64,000 nt of DNA from Adiantum capillus-veneris (Eukaryota; Streptophyta; Polypodiopsida; Polypodiales; Pteridaceae), in the NCBI GenBank assembly GCA_014529385.2, contig CM043951.1, positions 112,055,469 to 112,119,468 of the forward strand. Reading direction: 5' to 3'. The translations under genes and the position numbers were made by a program. Shown piece by piece: positions 12,158 through 21,900 of the stretch. The first letter of the stretch is position 1. Each line of letters starts with the position of its first letter. Under the pieces are notes generated by a model, which did not search any database, was not told the origin of the DNA, and saw only the letters and a program-made list of their open reading frames with translations.

Positions 12158-12745
12158 AGATTAGTAATCCATATTTTGCTCAAGGTTCCTTTTAGCTCTT
12201 ATGGAAGGGAGAGCCTTCCGTTCTTTATGGAGAGTGTTGTGATCACGAACAAAATGGATGGATATTGTGCATCCAAGTGTATGCCAACTGAGAGAAAGAG
12301 AGAAGAGAGATACGACAAGTGCGACGTTTTAAAACCCTCCTCCAAAGGCCCCACTCTCATCGGCGAGAGAGGTCTACTTATGATTGCACAAAGGTGTACA
12401 ATGATGATGCATGGACTGATGCAACTTGTGACTATGCCGGTGACGACGATGATGACTTTAGGGCTGAAATCGGTGTCCTTCTATCTGCTGTCCACAAAGA
12501 GACTATGGCTGGAAATCTGGGACCACTTTGTGGTGCTGAAAACGCTGTTTTGGCTGCTGTCTTTGTGGCTGAAAAATGCTGGTTTGTCTACTGTCTTTTG
12601 GCTGATAAAAACGCTGAGAAATAGCAGGTCTAGGGCTGCGTTTTTATGGATGCAATCAAAGGCTGAAAATGCTTAATACCTGCTCCGACAGAGGGCTGAA
12701 AATGCTATCCCTGAAGTTCCCTTTGGCTGAAAATTATTGCTTGCT
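12158..12745 (+). repeat. Repeat module B, copy 3 (5' truncated)
   Basis: It starts within the module at GAAGATTAGTAATCCATATT, about 35 bp short of the other copies, and keeps the rest. The open frames here are 12176-12676 and 12319-12624. It is followed directly by a junction into the GCATCAGTCAGA / CGATCAGTTA segment and module C copy 3. Confidence 0.85.
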
Positions 12746-12823
12746 ACATACGCATCAGTCAGAAAAATCTCCCATACGATCAGTTACACATACGCATACG
12801 CATACGCTCTCCTTGGCTTCCGT

Positions 12824-13120
12824 TGAAGTTCTCCATTGCTTCCCGTACCAACTCTTGACCTTCCACATTCAGTTTTGGGACTGTTTTTACTGATTTTTAG
12901 CCGGTTCTTGGTGCCCCTCCCATCCTCTTCCACAGACCTCCGGCGTCATGTGTCTTTTGAGACTTAGTGGATTTCTAAATTCTCTATTTTCAGCCACCTT
13001 TTGCTGCGTTTTTTTGGTGTGGACACCTTCCCTTTGCGTTTTTTGGCATGGACACGTTAACAATTGCTTGTGCCTTCTTGCATACGCATACGCATCAGTC
13101 AGATAAACCTCTCATACGAT
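12824..13120 (+). repeat. Repeat module C, copy 3
   Basis: This is a close copy of 9130-9395 with an extra short duplication of the GCGTTTTTTGG(C/T) segment near 13002-13050. It marks the right end of the array; unrelated gene-like sequence starts at about 13126. Confidence 0.85.
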
Positions 13121-13125
13121 CAGTT

Positions 13126-14472
13126 AATGGATTTGTGGCTCCATCCACATATAAGAGACACCAAGAGGCTAATGCTAAATATCAAAGTTTGTGCTCTACT
13201 TTTGGCTTACAAAGCTTGGACATTCCAAGCTCTTCAAATCAAGAGAATGACATCTTGTTATCAACTCCTACATCTTGCGACGCTTTAAATAGTCCATATT
13301 CTTCACATGAAGAGAATGATAGTGTTCCATTGGTGGATCCAGTTTGTGAGGAGCATATTTTAACAAAGGCTGCGCATGTCAACGAACACTACATTGAAAA
13401 AACTACAAATGGAGATCATGAGAGAGATCACGATGAAGACACACAGTTAAATGATAAGATTCTTCAGAAGATCATTGAGATGCAAGCTTTATGGGATGAA
13501 CATCAAGTCTCCATTGAGTTTCAAGACCGTATGCTTAAGCTTTTGTTTGACAAAAAATCAAATAAAAATTCAGAGAGTGCGTCTTTGCAAGTGCCTCAAC
13601 AAGGTGGTGAAAGTATACGCAAAAGCAATAGAGAACGGAAGGTAGGTTTTTCCAAGTATTGAACAAATCACTCATGAAGATATCTCTAAGTCATGTACTA
13701 GTCATAATCTCAAGTATACCACTAGCTATAGTTCTCTCTCCACTCATTCACTTATGTAGTCTCTCTCTCTCTCCCCTATATACGTACACTCATTCTTATC
13801 GATACATTTTTTTGTTTTATTATGTTTATATTTGTTATGTTTTTCTAAACGAGTGAGAAGCTTCGCAACTCCACGACTTGTAAAAAGCCAAGGCTCTTAT
13901 TAAAGAAAAAGAGGAGACAGGTATTTTAATATAGAGAATTTAGTTAATGTTCTACTTTAATATGTACTTGTAATTTATATATCTTTTTGTTCTAGGATAT
14001 TGGTAACATCAATGATGATAGTATTATGGCTTTTGTTGAAAATGTCAATGGCGACGGTTCTTCTTGTTTATCAAATGACACAATCCATGATAAAGTAAGT
14101 TTTTATCGTTTCATCAGCATTCATTTCTCCTATTACGAAAATAGTCTTTGGATATTTGATGTGTTGAAGCTTTGACTAACGAACATTGATTTTGTGCAGG
14201 TATCCCTCCTTCTAACTATTGAAGAGAAAGAGACAATCCTCTTAAAGTATTTTGATCTTCAAACAATAGAGGATATGTACTTAGTTTTGAAAGCTAGCTT
14301 TTTCAAAATTAGGAAGGAGGAGACTACATTTAGAGACAACAAGAGGATACTCACATTGGATGAGATGAGAGAGAGCTTAGTGGAGTGGTTGCTTTCTACA
14401 CAGAGAGTGATTTTGAGAAGACAACTTGGTCACGATTTGACATTTGATGAAGTAGACATTGTGTCTTTTTAA
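13126..14472 (+). CDS. Three-exon gene fragment, function unknown
   Basis: This is the only sequence here that looks like spliced host-type coding DNA. Proposed exons are 13126-13641, 13996-14094 (33 codons) and 14200-14472 (ends TAA). Both introns are phase 0 with consensus borders: GTAGGT...TTCTAG and GTAAGT...TGCAG. The predicted product, about 296 residues, is hydrophilic: a GFVAPSTYKRHQ start, an acidic middle, a probable helical stretch around LQKIIEMQALWDEHQVSIEF, a KSNRERK basic run, and a Leu-rich C-terminal exon with TIEEKETILLKYFD. I do not recognise the family. The opening segment resembles the start of some plant TNP2-type transposases, but weakly. The 5' part is missing: the frame runs straight out of the repeat array. 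It may be a gene 3' end or a captured fragment. Confidence 0.5.
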
Positions 14473-14660
14473 ACAATTCAACATAAGTTTTTCTTTTCTA
14501 GATTTCGTTAAATTATGAAAAAATGATGTGATTGTGAACTGCAATTGATTGGAATTAAGAAGTCTTCTTGCAGTGTTTTCGTTTATGTAATATTTAATTT
14601 TCTTCTTTATAAAATATGCTTTCTAGCTCTTAAGTATTCAAAATCATTAAGAGAATTCTC

Positions 14661-14997
14661 CATATTATTTACTAGTAGATAAAACAGGGTTGGAATTAGC
14701 AAATTAAAAATGCTACATTTATTGTTAGTCTAATAAGGTTTTTTTCTCAAGTGCCATATTTACTATGTAAGAAGTGTTTTCCTATATGGACAATATTTTC
14801 TACATAGTAAAATGGTATGGGTGTCGGCTTGACGTCCGATTTTTCTATATAGAAAATAATTTTCTACATAGAGAATTATTTCTATATAGGAAGATGTGGA
14901 GAGGAAAATTTCCTATATAGACTACCTAGTAAATGTTCCATTTTTCCTAGTTTGCACTTTTACTACTTACGCTCATTTCTACCTAGTAAATAATATG
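14661..14997. mobile_element. MITE with about 25-bp terminal inverted repeats
   Basis: The left end CATATTATTTACTAGTAGA is mirrored by the right end TCTACCTAGTAAATAATATG with one extra base. Both ends are flanked by GAGAATTCTC (14651-14660 and 14998-15007). That flank is a perfect palindrome, so it may be a 9-10 bp target duplication or part of the inverted repeat. The 337-bp interior has no ORF related to transposition and is full of CTATATAG/CTACATAG words that can pair with each other. A minus-strand ORF crosses the right end but has no support. The superfamily is uncertain (hAT or MULE by flank length). Confidence 0.75.
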
Positions 14998-15007
14998 GAG
15001 AATTCTC

Positions 15008-15767
15008 TTTTTTTACTATCTAAGAACATGTTTGAAAGTCCTTGTGTACCATACACTCTTGCCCTCTCCTTTTGCTGCTGCTGCGCCTTACTACTCATTG
15101 TATTGTTGCTGCTAGCAGCGTTAATGTGATCCATAGAAACAAGAACTCTAATGCTTAGGGTTAATGAAATACTTAGGGTTGGACGTCTTGCTGATGGCTT
15201 GCGACGTCGAGGTGCTTTTATAACGTCGTGAAGAAAACCGTTTGCTTTTGTCAACGAGATGATCCCACAAGCTACGTATCATGTCACTATTTCTATACAC
15301 TTGGTCAAATGATCGTGCACTGCAGCTTGCGTGTTTCCTGCTTCTCCCGCATGTGGCAAATTTACGCCCACACAGATACTAAGCTGTTTATATACTCCAT
15401 TATTGGAGCACAATAGAAATCCAACGGCAGCTATGATGCGTACAAGGACTCCATTTCAACCAATCGTTTGAGACTGGAACTCCCTCACCTGATGTAAAGC
15501 GTTTTCATGCAAGCTCTCTCTGTTAACGTCTTTCTAACCTAGTCACAACTCCGTCTTTAAAACGTCAAAGCATCCGGCGCTACTATAGACAACTACTATA
15601 CGACAAGTTAGCGTGACGCTGCCCTTCTAGAAATGATTTATACATAAACAGGTTCTCCACACACACATTGGCACATCAATTTGAGGTATCTTTAATGGGA
15701 GCAGTCATCACCTATTCCCATACACACTAGATTGACTTTTAAACCATGAAATACTTATCAAAAATTA
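15008..15767. other. Unassigned intergenic stretch
   Basis: I find no recognisable gene, LTR or inverted repeat. ORFs here are at most 91 codons (14979-15254, minus) and resemble no family I know. It lies between the two small DNA transposons. Confidence 0.5.
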
Positions 15768-16260
15768 GGAAAAATTACCAAAATACCCCTCTATTTTGTC
15801 GAAATTCCCAAAATACCTCTCAAATATAAAAAATTCCCAAAGTACCCCCATAATTTTTCACAAATACGCAAAATGCCCATCAGATTTTCCAAAATTGCCA
15901 AAATACCCATGGTTGTGAAAGTACATTTCTCCAAAAACAAAAAAAATCGTAGCTTTTCATAAGAACAGTGATTGTATACCATACAAGATGCTAAAACTAA
16001 ATTTTGAGTTGGTTACGTAGGCTTTGGAGATGAATTGCTTCATTATTTTTAGACATAATTGCCTTGTTTTGCGAGGTAATTTGGGACAAATTACATGCTT
16101 AGGACTCAAAAACCAATCTCAATTGTCAAGCAAGAATAAAGATTAGAAAATCTTGAAGAATCCAACATAAATAGATACAAGGGTATTTCAGGAATGTTTG
16201 AAATTTTAGGGGTATATTGGGAATTTCCACAAATTAAAGGGGTATTTTTGTAATTTTCCC
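15768..16260. mobile_element. MULE-like non-autonomous element
   Basis: The left end GGAAAAATTACCAAAATACC and the reverse complement of the right end (GGGAAAATTACAAAAATACC) match closely, and similarity extends about 55 bp inward. The flanks CAAAAATTA (15759-15767) and TAAAATTTA (16261-16269) agree at 7 of 9 bases, consistent with a decayed 9-bp Mutator-type duplication, although both are AT-rich. The left arm has several further AAAATACC-like subrepeats. There is no transposase. Many plant elements start with GGGAAAATTACAAAAATACC-like ends, which supports the call. Confidence 0.65.
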
Positions 16261-16560
16261 TAAAATTTATGTATAGAGTAAAACATTGACCAATCTAAAC
16301 TTGGACAACCAATGAGAAAACATGTACAATATGGTAACCAAAATCATGTGCAGTTTTGGACCAAGTTTTAATAATAAGAACATATTAACAAAAACTCATG
16401 CTCGATTGAGTTGGAGAACTTTCAAACATGATGCTTTTCAAACCAATACAATATTCAGTGGCTCCATCAGTTGGATGAAAAATGTTGGCGAGCAAAACGC
16501 CATTAAAGGAAACATGATCTCCTATGTATATCTTTTGCACTAAACATTGATAGGGGTGAT

Positions 16561-16563
<3 letters not shown>

Positions 16564-16623
<60 letters not shown>
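16564..16623. repeat. (GA)n microsatellite
   Basis: An uninterrupted AG run of about 58 bp. The Ser/Leu-only ORFs on the minus strand here are translations of this repeat. Confidence 0.95.
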
Positions 16624-16624
<1 letters not shown>

Positions 16625-16644
16625 ATCCACTACCCCACAACAGA

Positions 16645-16917
16645 ATGTTACTCATAAACACACCCCTACCTCTAGAGGACCAATGGTCCCTTCCTGTAGC
16701 TAAAGGGAGCACACGAAGAAATCGAGTGGCTATGGAACCTACTTATAGACACCCTAAGTGGAGAGTTAAAGGCAAAAGGGTTGTTGATGGAGAGGGTGAC
16801 ACGCAACCCAAAACAACCTTCAAGCCTAGGAATCTTGCCGCACGATACACATCTCCTAGCATTTTTGCTCTTCTACCTCACAAGTGCCTTCCCCTAACAG
16901 TCTCGTCGCATAGATGA
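16645..16917 (+). pseudogene. Possible LINE-A ORF1 C-terminal remnant
   Basis: A 90-codon basic ORF ends 79 bp before the ORF2 start. Its position and Lys/Arg/Pro-rich composition suit the tail of an L1 ORF1 protein. No zinc knuckle is visible, and the GA microsatellite cuts it off upstream. It could be chance coding. Confidence 0.35.
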
Positions 16918-16995
16918 CGTTGCATTGAATTATCAACTAGAGGTCAACATGTGTAAGACAGATGAGGACACACAGGTGGTTCACAACACATCACA

Positions 16996-17104
16996 ATGAA
17001 AATTTCTACTTAGATTATAAAAGCCCTCAATGATAGCAAGAAACTCCTATTTTTAAACACGAACAAGTTAAATTAATTTGGATGTAATATGTGTGTAGTA
17101 ATAT
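16996..17104 (+). pseudogene. LINE-A endonuclease N-terminus
   Basis: The ATG at 16996 opens MKIST followed by TAG and then IIKALNDSKK. This is the classic L1 endonuclease start (usually MKI-SWNIRGLNDSKK), with the Trp codon TGG changed to TAG. The segment stops at the AATAT target duplication (17100-17104) of Gypsy-1 and resumes at 25945. Confidence 0.8.
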
Positions 17105-18625
17105 TATAACATTTAATGGCCTAATAACTTGTGTGTAGCGGAAATGAGCATGAACATAGTGGGCATTTCATTAGAATAGATTCCTAATGAGAATTACAAG
17201 AGTGCTTGGGTGGAGAGAGCAACAAAAAGCATAACACCTAGTTAGATAGCATCGACAATACTTTCAAAAGAGAGAGAAATTAAGCTATTGACAACAGTTG
17301 AGGACCGGATTTGCATGGAGCCGGTCCCCCCTCCAAAAGGCTTTGTATTATGGTTTCTCACATCAAGAGAGATATTGTACAATACAATTCTTTGTGTTCC
17401 TTCAAGACTAGCTAGTGCAATGAAGATGAAAGCTTCATGCACTAAGCAAAACACTTACCAAACACAACTTTAATTATCCCCGTTCTCAGACCCAAGACCT
17501 CACACACTTTCGAAGATGGTGAGAGCTAGTAGGGTATGAGAATAGATTGAGAGGAAGAAGGAGTATCTTACGAGAAAGATGTACGTCTCCTCACATAATC
17601 ACTCCTATTAGCATAGCTTTAGCTTAGTAATTAGCTTGGTAGAGGAGATGAGCATGCATTGAAGCTTGGCTCTTGGTTGGATTAGCATCCACAAGCCAAG
17701 AGTGTGTCGATGTAGGCTTCTATCTCACATGACATTGTGTGAGTGTGTGTGTGATAATGCCTTGCAAAAATCAGCCCCCCTCTCTCTCTTGGGCGAGCCC
17801 TCTTGCTAAATGCTCTTGCTCTCATCCCATTGGACCTCCCCAGGGCTAGCCTATCACCGTTAAGAAGCATAAGTGATAGCCTTTTGACATGTGTCCCCCT
17901 TTCCCCTTTTGTGAGAGCTTTAGGTTAATTAATAATTCAATTAAACTCTCATTGGACCCCTTTGCCTCCTGGCCAATAGGCATCAGGCAAGCCATTGGGC
18001 TCCTGAAGGCTCATTTGACCCCTTGGGAGACTGCCTAATAGTCATCTAGGAGACTTAATTCTCATTGTTTCTTTTATTAAGTGTTTTTTAGATAAATTAA
18101 ACTAGATTTACTCTAGCTTAAATTTCATTGGTCCACCTCCAAGGCCATCCAATAGGAATTGGGCACACCTTGTGGGCATCTGGGCTAGGGAGCTGACATG
18201 TGTCCCTAATTCCCTTTGTGTAAAGGGAGCCTGTGTGTGTGTGTGTGACTTCCTCTCTCATCCCCTAGAAGAAGGGCTCGACCCCTCCCATGTAGGGATT
18301 GCAAAGATTTTTCTGGTACACACAAAGCATCCAATTTCCACTAGGGTTGACCTTTGGACACAACCTTTGAATTTTGGAACCTTAGCATTTTGGAAGTCTT
18401 AATGGGCTGAACCTTAGGGTCTTTTTAGCCCATTGTTGCACATGGATCTTTTGCACATGGCCCCCCCTTTGGATCCCTATTTTCTCTCCTTTGGATCCCT
18501 ATTGTGGCCGGTCTGCTAACTTAACCAATATTCTAGCTTTTTCTCCCCTGGCACTTCCCCACATTAAATGATCAGTTTAATATGAGAAAATCATTTAGGA
18601 GAATTAGATATTGATTATTGTGACA
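17105..18625 (-). repeat. Gypsy-1 3' LTR
   Basis: 1521 bp. Compared with the 5' LTR it lacks about 67 bp near 17730 and its outer end reads TA where the other has TG. The minus-strand polypurine tract (AAAGAGAGAGG, 18628-18638) is just upstream in element orientation. Confidence 0.93.
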
Positions 18626-18627
18626 TT

Positions 18628-18988
18628 ACCTCTCTCTTTAAATCATAGTCGTCCTTGACTATGGTGTAGAGAAGATAAAGCATATTCATGAGTCCTTTTC
18701 TTAGCGGATAGATCGAGGATCCCTATGTTACCCTATGACATTATTCCACAATGGATGACTAGTCCATTTGGCGCTTGAGGGCCTTAGGCTGCCACAAGCA
18801 TGTCTACGCATTAGTCCTATCAGTCTTCCATAATAGATTGACAAGCTCTACTTGGTGTTTGGGAGACGTCTTCTCCGCAAACTTGATCTAAGCATGCATA
18901 CTACTTCATTTTTGTGCACAATAAAGAAAAAGAAAGTCTTATAAGACAAAAACTTTGTTCATTTTTAACATTTTGTACATTTGCTTAC
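18628..18988 (-). other. Gypsy-1 polypurine tract and 3' untranslated segment
   Basis: Between the end of the integrase/chromodomain frame and the 3' LTR lie about 360 bp without coding features. The minus-strand purine run AAAGAGAGAGG lies two bases from the LTR start TGTCA and is the likely plus-strand primer. Confidence 0.75.
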
Positions 18989-21900
18989 TCATTGGAAAGC
19001 ATTGTAAGCATTGACAAGGTTTAGGTTATCCTTTAATTGTATGCCTTGCATCCATCTAGCATCTTCAAAAGGATAATTCTGAAACTTAATAAGATATCGT
19101 CGGATAGTCTTACCACCTCTTAATACCTTGTCTTCATGTCGGAGAATGGACTCGGGCTGCAGCACCTCCTCTTGGTCCTCGATCTCCGGTGGGTCTTCAA
19201 TAGGTGGTTCTTGAGGTGGCTCTCCTTTGTAAGGCTTTAGTAGGCTCACATGGAAAGCATTCTGTATGAGCCAATGATTGGTAAACTTGAGTTGATAGGC
19301 CATCTCATTGATTGACCTAAGAATCTGGAAGGGACCATAGTACCTTTTTTCTAGTTTAGCATAGTACTTTTGGTGGCCCGTAGGATTCTTGCCCGTCGTG
19401 TGCCTTAATCGAGCCTTGGGAAACTTTAACAAGACCCAATCATTTTCTTTGAAGGCTTGGGATCTTCTGTGCTTGTTAGTAGCAGCCTTTTGCCTTTGCT
19501 TTGAGATAGAGATAGCATCCTTAATCTTTTGAAAAGATTCTTGTAGGTCTCGGCTATACTCATCTGCAGCGAATATCTTCCCATGTACCTTAAGTAGCAA
19601 GGGACTTTTTGATCTTCCCTCAATTACCTCAAAAGGTGCTTTTCCCGTGGAAGTATGTATAGTGTTATTGTAAGCATACTCCACTAAGGGTAAGTACTTC
19701 TCCCATTGGGATCTTTGAACTACTTCCGTTACATAGGCTTTTAGTAGATCGAGAATTGTTAGGTTAGCTATTTCACTTTGGCCATCCGTTTTTGGATGAT
19801 AGGTCGAAGAGAAGTTTAGCCTTGTTCCTAAATTCTCAAAGAGACCCTTCCAAAAATTACTCGTCATTCTAGGATCTCTATCCGGCACTATGGACATTGG
19901 CAAGCCATGGTACTTGAAAATTTGTGAAATGAAGAGGGTTGCCGTTTGATGGGCTTTGATAGTCTTTTTGACAGGTATAAAATGAGCTTGTTTAGTGAAC
20001 CTATCTACTATCGTCCATATTCCCGTATTCCCATGGATAGACTTAGGCAATCGAAAGATAAAATCCATGGATATGCTCTCCCATGGTGAATTAGGGATTG
20101 GCAAGGGTTGAAGCAATCCAAGTTGCTTCCCTCTATCAAATTTTGTCTTTTGGCATGCATACCACACATTTAGAAACATACTCTTGTATGTTCACTTTCA
20201 TGGTAGGCCAATAGAAATATGTTTCAATTCCCTTTCAGGTAGACTGAATCCCTCTATGCCCCGCATAAGGTGGAGCATGAGATTCATACATTACTTTCTC
20301 ACGTAGTGAGTTAGTAACACATAGTCTATTTCCATAGAGAAGATAACCATCTTGTAAGGTAAATGGTTCTTCTTTCTTCCCCAATGCAAGGGCTGAAATC
20401 ACATCTCTAAAATCGGGATCAATAGCATACTCATCTATCATTGAAGATAGATCATTGTGAGTTGCTATGGAAACTGCATTCACTCTCGGCCGTCTTGAGA
20501 GTGCATCAGCTACTTGATTATGCTTGCCAACAATGTGAGCAATATGAAAATGAAATTGAGAAAGGAAATTTGCCCACCTCATTTGTTTGTCGGAGATCTT
20601 GGTCTATGTCATGAAGTACTTAAGACTTTGGTGATCCGTTCGCAGAATGAAAGGAGTCCCCAATAAAGAGTGCTTCCATGAGTCTAAGGCATGTAGAACT
20701 GCAAGGAGTTCCTTTTCATATTTTCCTAGAGCTTGCTCAACAGGGTCGAGCCTTCGACTCTCATAGCCTATGGCGTGCCCTTCTTGGAGTAAAACAGCTC
20801 CAAGGCAATCACCACAAGCATCACATTGGACCTCAAATGGTTTTGAGAGATCCGGTAGTGTAAGAACAGGTTGAGAGATGAGCTTTTCTTTAAGCTTTTT
20901 GAAAGCATTGTTCTCTTTAGCATACCATGTATACCTAACATTTTTCTTTGTTAGGTCATGTAATGGTCCCGCAATTTGTGAGAACTTTTCTATGAAGCGT
21001 CTATCGTATGCACACATACCTATAAATCTTCTTAGTTCATGAAGATTCCTTGGTTTAGGCCATCCTTTTATTACCTCTAACTTAGATGGATCCATTTGGA
21101 TGCCATCTTGATATATAATATGACCTAAATACTGAATCTCTTGCAAGAAAAATTCACTTTTCTTTTGATTAACATAAAGTTTATTCTCTCTTAAAACTTG
21201 AAATATTACCTGGAGGTGTTGCTTGTGTTCCTCCAATGAATTAGAGTAGATGATAATATCATCAAAGAACACTCCAGTGAAGGTTCGATGAGGCCTGAAC
21301 AGCTTCTCCATCAAGCTGTTGAATGTGGCTGGTGCATTGGTCAAGCCAAAAGGCATGACATTGTATTCGTAAAGACCAAATGTGGTGCGAAATGCGGTCT
21401 TTACAATGTCTTGATCAAGTATCCTTATTTGATGATAGCCACTTTTTAGGTCAATCCTACTGAAGTAGGTCGATCCTTGTAGCTTATCAAATAGGTCTTC
21501 TACCCGTGGAACGGGAAACCTATTCTTGATAGTGATCCTATTTAGTGCTCTATAGTCGACACACATAAGATATGTGCCATCTTTCTTTTGCACTAGTAGC
21601 ACAGGTGAGCAAAATGGAGATGAGCTTGGCCTAACCATACCCTTCTCAACTAACTCATGCACTTGCCGCATAATCTCCTCTTGTTGAGCTTGAGAAACTC
21701 TATAAGGAGGTTTGTTAGGCGGTGAACTTCCTAGAAGAAGTTCAATTGCATGGTCATCATTACCTCATTTAGGAGGTAGCTCACAAGGGATGTCGTCAAT
21801 AAACACATCTTGAAACCCCTTGAGAAAATTGGATAACTCTAATTCCTTTTGGTTACTTCTATTTTCCTTTGCTAAAGCATTAGGTTCTTTTTGAGAATCT

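Larger units (their letters stand above)
7347..13125 (+). repeat. Mosaic tandem array of modules A, B and C
   Basis: The block is built from repeated modules in direct orientation. Module A copies, marked by GCTTGCAAAGCTTTGAC, occur at 7397, 7976 (one mismatch), 8471, 9025, 9873 and 10980, spaced 579, 495, 554, 848 and 1107 bp. The related phrase (A/C)AACAAGGC(A/G)A(T/G)(T/C)ATCATT occurs at about 2078, 7885, 8357, 8933, 9778, 10866 and 12118. Modules B and C are interleaved on the right side. Motifs such as GGGAAAACG, GCATACGCAT and CATACGATCAG recur throughout. I found no LTR, terminal inverted repeat or transposase. Minus-strand ORFs of 60-150 codons recur in module A but look like no known family and vary freely between copies, so I do not call them genes. 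Confidence 0.88.

Noticed and set aside
16385-16712. Minus-strand ORFs rich in Ser-Leu repeats
   Set aside because: They are translations of the (GA)n microsatellite.
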